64,000 bases of DNA, from positions 59,921,063 to 59,985,062 of the forward strand of contig OX328097.1 in the NCBI GenBank assembly GCA_946811185.2, written 5' to 3'. Made by a program: the position numbers and the translations under genes. The stretch's first letter is position 1; the number at the start of each line of letters is the position of its first letter. Shown here piece by piece: positions 56,002-64,000 of the stretch. Under the pieces are notes generated by a model, which was given only the letters and a program-made list of their open reading frames with translations, was not told where the DNA came from and made no database searches. The DNA comes from Hippopus hippopus (taxonomy: Eukaryota > Mollusca > Bivalvia > Cardiida > Cardiidae).

Positions 56002-56226
56002 TTAACCTATTACCACAAGATAAGAGTTTTAACGACCAGGAGGGAAAAGTTTTTTGACAACATTGAGAAAAATGGAGAAAATGCAGGTTACCACCATTTT
56101 CTGCTTTTACCACAATGTTTTCTGTCCTGTCATAAACTATCTTGTGGTTTTAGCCATATTTAAATTATTGACTGCAATGTTTTCAGTTTGGACAAGTCTA
56201 CAGTTTTGTCGTGTGGTAAACAGTTA
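56002..56226 (+). mobile_element. family A MITE, + orientation
   Basis: TTAACCTATTACCACAAGAT to GTCGTGTGGTAAACAGTTA; core ATGCAGGTTACCACCAT. Confidence 0.88.
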
Positions 56227-56489
56227 TGATACAATTATTTGTAAACTAATATGTTGAATTTTAATGAAGTTATATGGACATTTCTAGAATTACATTGTGT
56301 TATCAGAAACCTATCATAATTGTGTCAAAATAAGTATTTTTAAGATCACAAAATTTGTAATGAACTTAAGTTTTCTGCTGCTAATGGGACCACAGGGTAG
56401 GCATATAGTGCTTAATTTCAGCATTTGCCAAAAGTCTTTATTACCATATGAATATGACTTTTCACTCGACAAATACAACTTTTACACCC

Positions 56490-56830
56490 CTACAGGAGAT
56501 GGGTTTTGACAAACATTGTGGGAAACACAGCAATCGCTTGTTCCAAGCAATAACTGAACCACAGTAGCTCAGTCGGTAGCATACAGGACTTGAGTACAGG
56601 AGGTTGCTGGTTCGATCCCTGGCCCGGCCAATTTCTTTCTGAGGATTGATGATAGTCATTGCGTCGGGATTCATTCCTCTTTCACTGCCAACCATCGTTT
56701 CAAGATGTAACTAAAATTATGTTGAAAACAGCATTAAACACCATACAATCAATCACTTGTTCCAAGCAATGGCTCCTTTCCCACAGTAATTTTCATGTTT
56801 GATTTGCAATGGCAGTTTTTGCTTCACATC
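56490..56830. mobile_element. family D-like palindrome split by a SINE
   Basis: TTTTGACAAACATTGTGGG and CAGCAATCGCTTGTTCC before, AAGCAATGGCTCCTTTCCCAC after the SINE. Confidence 0.55.
56552..56755 (+). mobile_element. tRNA-derived SINE, type 2, with target duplication
   Basis: A-box GTAGCTCAGTCGGTAGCATA and B-box GGTTCGATCCC are close to true tRNA promoters. The body GATAGTCATTGCGTCGGGAT follows, then the 3' end TGTTGAAAACAGCATTAAAC and an AATC-type tail. It is flanked by the 15-base duplication CTTGTTCCAAGCAAT at 56537-56551 and 56756-56770. The youngest-looking SINE in the window. Confidence 0.92.
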
Positions 56831-56857
56831 ATATTTTCTCCAGTATGATAGTGGTAA

Positions 56858-57033
56858 TTAACCCTTTACCACACAATCCCCCATCTTAACAACCCTGAGG
56901 AACAAAGCTTTTGAAAACATTGTAGGAAAAGAAAACACTGGTTACCAGCATTTTCTCCTTTTCCCACAATGTTTTTTCAAAAGCCTTTTTCTTTTGGGTT
57001 TATCAAATGCAGGATTGTTCGGTAAATGGTTAA
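56858..57033. mobile_element. family A MITE, left-left isomer
   Basis: TTAACCCTTTACCACACAAT at the left and AGGATTGTTCGGTAAATGGTTAA at the right, the same terminus inverted; core with ACACTGGTTACCAGCAT. Confidence 0.88.
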
Positions 57034-57264
57034 TTTAATCAAGTTGTTAAGATGGTCAAAAACACTTTTTAAAAAATGGGGAAATGGCTCATCAAGAACA
57101 ATTTTCTCTATATACTTCAAAGTTTTCAAAACGCCAAGGGTAAGTACAGTATGTTTATTTGATAGAAAGGCAAAGCAATTTATGGGTAATTTTCATATAA
57201 TTTATTTCATAAATTTCATAAAATCCCAAAGGTTTATGGGATTAGTACAGCAATGCATGTACCC

Positions 57265-57490
57265 TTGGCCCTTTACCATACAATCCAGTGTTTTAATGAC
57301 CCTGAGGAAAGAAGCCTTTGAAAACGGTGTAGGAAAAGGAGAAAATGCTGGTGACTAGTATATCTCCTTTCCTCACAGTGTTTTCTGCCCCTGTGCATGC
57401 AAATCCCTTCATTTAAGCTAGGTTTAATTTGTCATCTGCAAGTGCTTTGAATTTGGAAAAGTAAAAAATATTGTCGTTTGGTAAAGAGAG
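57265..57490 (+). mobile_element. family A MITE, + orientation
   Basis: GCCCTTTACCATACAATCCAG to GTCGTTTGGTAAAGAG; core ATGCTGGTGACTAGTAT. Confidence 0.85.
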
Positions 57491-57576
57491 CTCCAACTGA
57501 ACACAACAGACACTTTTGGTCTAGAAATAAGACTCACATAATTGCAATATCAAGGTGGCTGTATTCCCAAAAAATG

Positions 57577-57645
57577 TCCAAACAAAGCAGATATATTGTA
57601 GGTATAATATCAGACTGCAAGTTTAGTCCAATCTGATGTAGATGA
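57577..57645. mobile_element. family C MITE fragment
   Basis: GGTATAATATCAGACTGCAAG ... CCAATCTGATGTAGATG. Confidence 0.5.
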
Positions 57646-57816
57646 CCATGAAGAAGAAGGCCATTAGAAACACTATGGACAAGGGAGAAAACACTGTGAT
57701 AAAGAGAATTTTCTCCTTTTTCTACATTGTTTTCACTTTATTCAGACACAATTGGCATCATTTCAGCCACACTTGACGTGACGTCAGCAAATGTTTTCAA
57801 TATGGACTTGCCTTAA
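57646..57816 (+). mobile_element. family A MITE, + orientation, interrupted at its right end
   Basis: GACCATGAAGAAGAAGGCC, core AAACACTGTGATAAAG decayed, GCAAATGTTTTCAATATGG, then CTTGCCTTAA where the next copy is inserted; AAATTTCTAC after 58041 is its probable remainder. Confidence 0.75.
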
Positions 57817-58041
57817 CCCTTTACCACACAATCCTGACTTTTAACGACCCTGAAAGAGAATGCTTTTGAAAACATTGTGGGAAAAGGAGAAAATGCTGGT
57901 TACCAGCATTTTCTCCTTTTCCCACAATTTTTTCTGCCCTATCAAAGGTAGAAACAATCATTTTAGCAACATATAATTTGTCGTCTGCAAATGCTTTCCG
58001 TTTGTTTTAGTCCAAAATTTCGTCGTTTGGTAGAGAGTTAA
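57813..58041 (+). mobile_element. family A MITE, reference copy
   Basis: Nearest to consensus: 229 bases with both TTAA sites. Left terminus TTAACCCTTTACCACACAAT, then ACGACCCTGA; central inverted repeat from GAAAACATTGTGGGAAAAGG to its complement around GCTGGTTACCAGC. The right half holds GTCGTCTGCAAATGC and ends GTCGTTTGGTAGAGAGTTAA. No open frame is shared between copies. TTAA target duplication and short TIRs fit piggyBac-type mobilisation in trans, but the termini are not the usual piggyBac CCC[T/C]A form beyond CCC, so the superfamily is inferred. Confidence 0.93.
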
Positions 58042-58064
58042 AATTTCTACTCTAGTAGAGTGGT

Positions 58065-58282
58065 AAACCTGTACCTCACAATCCTGACTTAACAACCTTG
58101 AAAGCTTTTGAAAACATTGTTTGGAAAGGAGAAAATGCTGGTAACCAGCATTTTCTTCTTATCCCATAATGATTTCTATCCTTGCAAAAGCAAATTCCAT
58201 GATCTTGGTCACATTGCAGTTTTTGTCAGCAAAACTTCCAACTTTGACAAGTGTAAAATTTTGCAGTTTGGTAAAGAGATAA
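58065..58282 (+). mobile_element. family A MITE, + orientation
   Basis: ACCTGTACCTCACAATCCTG to TGCAGTTTGGTAAAGAGATAA; core intact, outer arms worn. Confidence 0.86.
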
Positions 58283-58394
58283 TTATAATGATTGTGTCTT
58301 TCATTTGATATTTGGTAGTCTTAGGACATAATGTTTAGTCTCTCTGTTTTCAAATGGTATGTGCCAAAAGCAATGGATTGCAGTAGCTAGGTAA

Positions 58395-58615
58395 GTCAAA
58401 CCAAAATTTTAGACTTATCCAAACCCAAAGCATAATTATGCAGACACCAAATTAAATGTGGCTAAAATTGTAAAAGTTGGGCTGGGTAGGGTAGAAAACA
58501 TTGTGGGAAAAGGAGGAAATGCTGGTAACTAGCATTTTCTCCGTTTCCCACAATGTTTTCAATAGTCTTCTTTCTCAAGGTCGTTTAAAGTCAGGATTGT
58601 GTAGTAAAGGGTTTA
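58395..58615 (-). mobile_element. family A MITE, - orientation
   Basis: CAAACCAAAATTTTAGACTT (terminus lost), core GAAATGCTGGTAACTAGCAT, end GTGTAGTAAAGGGTTTAA. Confidence 0.85.
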
Positions 58616-58652
58616 ATGTCATATTCTAAGCGGTCAACATAGCTGTCCCTGT

Positions 58653-60798
58653 GTTTTTAGCTCACCTGAGCACATAGTGCTCATGGTGAGCTTTTGTGAT
58701 CGTGCTGTGTCCGGCGTCCATCGTGCAGTGTCCGTCGTCAACTTTTACCTTGTGTACACTCTAGAGGCCACATTTTCAATCCGATACTCATGAAACTTGG
58801 TCAGAATGTTTGTCTTCATGATATCTCAGACGAGTTTGAAAATGGGTCATGTCAGGTCAAAAACTAGGTCACTAGGTCAAATCTTAGAAAAACCGTGTGT
58901 ACGCTCTAGAGGCCACATTTTCAGTCAGATGCTCATGAAACTTGGTCAGAATGTTTGTCTTGATGATATCTCGGACGAGTTCGAAAATGGGTCATGTCAG
59001 GTCAAAAACTAGATCACTAGGTCAAATCTTAGAAAAACCTTGTGTACACTCTAGAGGCCACATTTTCAGTCCGATACTCATGAAACTTGGTCAGAATGTT
59101 TGCCTCGATGATATCTTGGACGAGTTTAAAAATGGGTCATGTTGGGTAAAAAAATAGGTCAAATCTTAGAAAAACCTTGTGTACGCTCTAGAGGCCACAT
59201 TTTCAGTCAGATACTCATGAAACTTGGTCAGAATGTTTGTCTCGATGATATCTCGGATGAGTTTGAAAATGGGTCCAGTCGGGTCAAAAACTAGGTCACT
59301 AGGTCAAATCTTATAAAAACTTTGTGTACGCTCTAGAGGCCACATTTTCAATCCGATACTCATGAAACTTGGTCAGAATGTTTGTCTTGATGATATCTCG
59401 GACGAGTTCGAAAATGGGTCATGTCAGGTCAAAAACTAGATCACTAGGTCAAATCTTAGAAAAACCTTGTGTACACTCTAGAGGCCACATTTTCAGTCCG
59501 ATACTCATGAAACTTGGTCAGAATGTTTGCCTTGATGATATCTTGGACGAGTTCAAAAATGGGTCATGTTGGGTAAAAAACTAGGTCAAATCTTAGAAAA
59601 ACATTGTGTACGCTCTAGAGGCCACATTTTCAGTCAGATACTCATGAAACTTGGTCAGAATGTTTGTCTTGATGATATCTCGGATGAGTTTGAAAATGGG
59701 TCATGTCGGGTCAAAAACTAGGTCACTAGGTCAAATCCTAGAAAAACCTTGTGTGTGCTCTAGAGGCCACATTTTCAGTCCGATACTCATAAAACTTGGT
59801 CAGAATGTTTGCCTTGATGATATCTTGGATGAGTTCGAAAATGGGTCATGTCGGGTCAAAAACAGGTCACTAGGTCAAATCTTATAAAAACCTTGTGTAT
59901 GCTCTAGAGGCCACATTTTCAGCCCAAAACTCTTGAAAGTTGGTCAGAATGTTTGTCTTGATGATATCTCAGACTAGTTTGAAAATGGGTCATGTCGGGC
60001 AAAAATCTAGGTTACTAGATCATATCTTAGAAAAACCTTGTGTACGCTCTTGAGGCCACATTTACAGCCCAAAACTCTTGAAAGTTGGTCAGAATGTTTG
60101 TCTTGATTATATCTCAGTCGAGTTCGAGAATGGGTCATGTTGGGTCAAAAACTAGGTCACTAGGGCAAATCTTAGAAAAACCTTCGGTACACTCTTGAGG
60201 CCACATTTTCAGCCCAAAACTCTTGAAAGTTGGTCAGAATGTTTGTCTTGATTATATGTCGGTCGAGTTCGAGAATGGGTCATGTCGGGTCAAAAACTAG
60301 GTCACTAAGTCAAATCTGAGAAAAACATTGTGTACGCTCTAGAGGCCACATTTTCAGTCAGATACTCATGAAATTTGGTCAGAATGTTTGTCTTGATGAT
60401 AGCTTGAACGAGTTCAAAAATGGGTCATGTCGGATCAAAAACTAGGTCAGTAGGGCAAATCTTAGAAAAACCTAGTGTATGCTCTAGAGGCCACATTTTC
60501 AGTCTGATACTCATGAAACTTGGCCAGAATGTTTGTCTTTATGATATCTTGGATAAGTTTGAAAATGGGTCATGTCGGGCAAAAAACTAGGTCACTAGAT
60601 CATATCTTAGAAAAACCTTGTGTACGCTCTAGAGGCCACATTTTCAGCCCAAAACTCTTGAAAGTTGGTCAGAATGTTTGTCTTGATGATATCTCAGTCG
60701 AATTTGAGAATGGGTCATGTTGGGTAGATTTAAAATGGGTCATGTTTGGTCAAAAGACTCAGGTGAGCGACTTTAGGGCCATCATGGCCCTCTTGTTT
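58653..60798 (+). mobile_element. HINE-2 element with 145-bp tandem array, copy 2
   Basis: Head TTTTTAGCTCACCTGAGCAC with GTGCTCATGGTGAGC inverted, about 14 units of 145 bases, tail CAGGTGAGCGACTTTA and hairpin GGGCCATCATGGCCC, then TCTTGTTT. A three-unit block of 427 bases (145+145+137) starting at 58942 is repeated at 59369, with the same 8-base deletion in the third unit of each block. Confidence 0.82.
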
Positions 60799-60905
60799 GT
60801 TGCTTTATGCCAAACAAAGATGTTGGAGAAACAGGTATGTCATTTATAGGCCTTTTGGTCACATTCTGGGCCAAAATGGCTACTTGTAATGTTCTTTTTT
60901 CAGTG

Positions 60906-61134
60906 TTAACCCTTTACCAAACAGTCCCTGGTTTTTACGACCCAGAGGAAGAAGCCTTCTGAAAACATTGTGGGAAAAGGAGAAAAAGCTGGTAACCAGC
61001 ATTTTCTCCTTTTTCTACAATGTTTTCTACCCTTCTAAAGTCAAGTTTCAACTTTTGAGTCATGTTTATTTTGTCGTCTGCAAATGCTTTCAATTTGGAC
61101 AAGTCTAAAATTTTGTTGTTTGGTAAAGAGTTAA
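60906..61134 (+). mobile_element. family A MITE, + orientation
   Basis: TTAACCCTTTACCAAACAGT to GTTGTTTGGTAAAGAGTTAA, 229 bases, core AAAGCTGGTAACCAGCAT. Confidence 0.93.
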
Positions 61135-61144
61135 CTCAGTACTC

Positions 61145-61440
61145 AATCCCACTGAAACTAATTGCAGATGAATTTGAAAACACAAAAAATTGGTGAAAAG
61201 TTTAATGAAGGATTTAACACATGAATACATTATGCAAGGGCTGTGGCAAAAGGAGAAATTGCTAGTTATTCAAAATTTCTCCTTTTGGTACTATGTATTC
61301 AAACTGGTTTACAAAATAAAAACTGTGGTTTGCAGGAGGTAATGAGCTGAAATCACTTTCCTCGTATCTCAGCTAAAGTAAGTTGCCACAATATTTTCAA
61401 AAGCTATCAGCCATAAGACAACAAGTTGTCTGCAGGTTGT
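61145..61440. mobile_element. family D palindromic element
   Basis: GTGGCAAAAGGAGAAATTGC facing AAATTTCTCCTTTTGGTAC, GGTTTGCAGGAGGTAATG, and a second GCCATAAGACAACAAGTTG tail. Confidence 0.65.
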
Positions 61441-61459
61441 GATGTAGAGTACGAACCAT

Positions 61460-61688
61460 TTAACCCTATGCCACACAATCCTGAGTTTTAACAACCCTGA
61501 TGGAGAAGGCTTTTGAAAACAATGTGGAAAAAGGAGAAAATGCTAGTAGCCAGCGTTTTCTCCTTTTCCCACAATGTTTTCTACCCTTTCATAGACTGAA
61601 ATATACTTTTTGAGCTACATCTAATTTGTCGTCTGCAAATGCTTTCAAATGGTCCTGTCCCAAATTTTATCTTATAGTTAGGAGTTAA
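61460..61688 (+). mobile_element. family A MITE beside a KIF26 splice acceptor
   Basis: TTAACCCTATGCCACACAAT to CTTATAGTTAGGAGTTAA, 229 bases, core ATGCTAGTAGCCAGCGT. It ends 45 bases before the exon at 61734. Confidence 0.9.
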
Positions 61689-61733
61689 ATGAAATAGGGA
61701 CAAATGAATATAGAAAGCTTTATCTCTTTTCAG

Positions 61734-61899
61734 AGACAGCAAGATTGCCCAGTTAATGCGCGATTCCTTGGGGAATGTCACATGTCGCACATGTATGATA
61801 GCGCATGTGTCACAGTCAGTGCCTCATTACAATGAATCATTGCAAGTGATACAGTTAGCTGCCCGTATACAGAGGATGAGGCGACGAAAAGTTCGTGGG
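61734..61899 (+). CDS. KIF26: KIF26-type kinesin, internal exon (end of motor domain)
   Basis: Coding exon between acceptor CTCTTTTCAG (AG at 61732-61733) and donor GTAAGT at 61900; it ends in phase 0. The first base completes the arginine codon of the 25865-26009 exon, giving the junction HVPHRDSKIAQLMRDSLGN, an excellent kinesin helix alpha-5 match (canonical HVPYRDSKLTRLLQDSLGG). NVTCRTCMIAHVS follows (NxxTxMIAxVS strand), then the HYNESLQVIQLAARI helix that ends kinesin motors, and a basic RMRRRKVRG tail typical of KIF26 just after the motor. The reading frame stays open a little past the donor, but that part is intron. I see no further exon before the window ends. A family A element ends 45 bases before the acceptor. 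Confidence 0.94.
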
Positions 61900-61965
61900 G
61901 TAAGTGTATTACAAGTAATAGATGTACCTATGTATCAAGTTCTAAGCGGTTGTTGCAAAATTTAA

Positions 61966-63253
61966 CCCCAGGGATGCGGAATTCCTATGCTCAACTTGTC
62001 TGACTCGGGACTTTTTGCCGGCGGACAAGTAGATTTTTCCAGAGCAATTGTCCGTGGGCAAGTGAATTTCGGAGCCATACATTACAAGAAAACATCGTTT
62101 TTATATCAATGACGATCCTCAAACACTCTTCTTATTCAAACTTTTGCATAATCCAAGTCTATACTTCGTAGAAATAGACACTCTTACTTTACAAACTATT
62201 TTAGTTTCAATAGAAACACAAGCTTTCTAATGGCCATATCGAGGCAAATATGCGGTGTTGTAGTAATATGATGCCTGGTAAAATAATTGCGAAGTGGTTT
62301 TTATTGCACCAAACGGATAATTTCGCCGTTAGATCTGGTGGTTCAAAGATCCTGAAAAGCATAAATCTAAAGGGCAGAGAGACAAGACAATATGATGCAA
62401 AGCGCAAGCGTGTGTTTAAGGATAGCTGATTTCCTGCCTTTCATCGGCGCCAACAGGACAATGGTTCTAATACACTACTGTCATGTTTGTAGAATGTTTC
62501 AGTAGTCCGCGGATACAACCTCAGCTCTGTTCTTGGGAAAATCTCAGCCCCAGGGTCCCAAGTCACGTACATACGTGCGTAATTCACGCATTTAATTGAA
62601 TAACCACGCACAGAAATACGAAGTGAAACGGGCTGACACGCACAGGTTTCATGGCTCTGATTGTCAATCACCACTGGCGCCAATTGGCACAAGTTAGAAA
62701 GAAACGTCTCAAAACCTGAAGCACCAGAAAATGTTCAGGCAACAAGTCATGTCTATGCATTATAAGATCAAAACTCTGACACACACAAAAAGTATTAATT
62801 GTGAAGGATGCATGGGTTGCTCTTTCTCACAGTTCATAAAGGTGGTATGTTGTTATGTAAACTTATTAATGATATTAATCTGTATGTCTAGTGTAACATT
62901 ATAGATTTGAAGTTAAATGCAGTCCTAATTGACAAATTCAAGTCAAATCATGCAGATATACCACGCCAAAATTTAACTGGCATGAAACACAGATCGCTAC
63001 AAAAAACGTGAAAACCCATGACATATTAAAGGTCGGTTTGATATGGTCCGATCAAAGACATTTCAAACTGTCTTTTCGGCTTTTATAATGACTTTAAAAT
63101 GTTCATTTACATAAATCTATCTGTAAAACAAAAAGTGAAAGCTAATAAGTGTCTGAAACTGACAGTGAAATGGTAATTCTACTGGCAATAAGGTTTGAAG
63201 TTGTTGCTCTGAGCATGGTCCCGTGAGTAAGAGAAAGTTACAAGCAACTTTCT
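61966..63253. other. intronic stretch, partly CpG-richer
   Basis: No MITEs recognised. 61970-62680 holds many CpG sites (TGCCGGCGGACAAG, CACGTACATACGTGCG). A minus-strand open frame at 62441-62692 shows no recognisable motif. Confidence 0.5.
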
Positions 63254-64000
63254 TTTTAGCTCCACTGGCCAAAGGCCAGCGGGCTTATGTCATGGCCTGT
63301 TGTCCGTCCGTCCGTCCGTCCGTCCGTCCGTCCGTGCGTTAACTTTTTTTTAAAACGTCTTCTTCTCTGAAACTACCCATCCAATTTTGATGAAACTTCA
63401 CAGAAATGATCCTGCCATGGTCCTCTTCAGAATTTCTTGAAAGAATTTAATTCCTTCAAAAACTCTGGTTGCCATGGCAACAAAACTGAAAAATTTTGAA
63501 AATCTTTGAAAATCTTCTTGTCTGAAACCGTAAGGCCAAGGGCTACCAAATTTGGCATGTAGCTTTATCTAGTGGACCTCTACCAAGTTTCTTCAATTTA
63601 TAGCCCTGGGGTCAAAATTGGCCCCGCCCCGGGGGTCACAAGTTTTACATGGGCTTATTTAGGGAGAACTTTAAAATTCCTCTTCTACCTAGCCATGGGG
63701 CCTAGGGCGACCAAATTTGGCATGTAGCTTTATCTAGTGGACCTGTACCAAGGGTGTCCAAATTATAGCCGAGGGTCAAATTTGACTTCGCCCCGGGGGG
63801 TAACATGTTTTACATGGGCGGGCTTATATAGGAAAATCTTTCGCATCTAGCTATAAGGGCTAGGGCTATCAAAATTTTGCATTTAGCTTTATCTAGGGGG
63901 TCTCTATCAAGGGTGCCCAAATTATAGCCCAGGGGGTCAAATGTAGCCCCACCCCAGGGGGTCACAAGTTCTACATGGTCTTATATAAGGAAACTTTAAT
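63254..64000 (+). mobile_element. HINE-1-related element, copy 3, cut by window end
   Basis: TTTTTAGCTCCACTGGCC and inverted GGCCAG, then eight or so GTCC(G) units. A different core follows with roughly 160-base units carrying AAATTTGGCATGTAGC and GCCCCGGGGGTCAC. The 3' end is not in the window. Confidence 0.75.

Larger units (their letters stand above)
26010..61733 (+). other. KIF26 intron, 35.7 kb
   Basis: GTAAGT donor to TTTTCAG acceptor, phase 2. Very long for a motor-domain intron; most of its length is MITEs, tandem arrays and Helitron-like elements. Confidence 0.9.
61900..64000 (+). other. start of next KIF26 intron (open at window edge)
   Basis: Begins with a consensus GTAAGT donor in phase 0. 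It contains a CpG-richer unique stretch and then a truncated HINE-1 element. No acceptor with kinesin-like coding sequence was found. Confidence 0.8.

Noticed and set aside
56563..56635. Functional tRNA gene
   Set aside because: A and B boxes are present but the cloverleaf is incomplete and the unit continues into a SINE body with a target duplication.
62441..62692. 83-codon minus-strand frame in the CpG-richer stretch
   Set aside because: No motif or splice context recognised.

Overview
The window looks like one stretch of an AT-rich animal genome, most likely a bivalve mollusc. The evidence for that is a split kinesin gene with GT-AG introns, tRNA-derived SINEs, Helitron-like elements with internal tandem repeats, and TTAA-flanked MITEs of a style familiar from clam genomes. 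The species call is inference. There is no prokaryotic-type gene organisation.

Genes: only one host gene can be supported, a KIF26-type kinesin on the + strand. Three consecutive coding exons of its motor domain are visible at 864-953, 25865-26009 and 61734-61899. Their intron phases fit exactly and they join into 133 residues covering the switch I region, the switch II region, the helix with HVPHRDSK, and the end of the motor. Everything else lies in two giant introns (about 24.9 kb and 35.7 kb) and the start of a third. The rest of the gene lies outside the window on both sides. A short mariner-type transposase relic (minus strand, 7733-7903) is the only other recognisable protein-coding sequence.

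Mobile DNA: the introns are saturated by one non-autonomous element, called family A here. It is about 229 bp, has ends TTAACYCTTTACCA, TTAA target duplications, and a nearly perfect 67-bp palindrome at its centre. I count about 80 full or partial copies by eye, in both orientations, many nested or chained through shared TTAA sites. Three further MITE groups occur: family B (ATGAGCCATGCTCTG ends, at least 4 copies), family C (GATCAGACTGCAC palindrome, at least 14 copies) and family D (GGCAAAAGGAGAAATTGC palindrome). There is also a ~225-bp repeat, family E (3 copies), a TA-flanked 1.03-kb TIR element, foldback elements and eight tRNA-like SINEs.

Larger elements: three Helitron/HINE-like copies beginning TTTTTAGCTCCACTGGCC (4845, 45282, 63254), two beginning TTTTTAGCTCACCTGAGC that carry 145-bp tandem arrays (47863-49607 and 58653-60798), and one TATACGCCCGTC element with about eleven ~162-bp units (19879-21775). 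A 66-bp minisatellite with five-monomer higher-order structure lies at 39240-40350.

Layout: 1-953 5' flank and exon; 954-25864 intron 1 (TA element, minisatellite, HINE inside family A, family A clusters, TATACGCCCG element inside family A); 25865-26009 exon; 26010-61733 intron 2 (densest family A, 66-bp minisatellite, both 145-bp arrays, quieter stretches at 43.9-45.3, 45.9-47.7 and 49.6-51.0 kb); 61734-61899 exon; 61900-64000 third intron with a CpG-richer stretch and a truncated HINE. Coordinates of degenerate repeat copies are good to roughly 5-20 bases.
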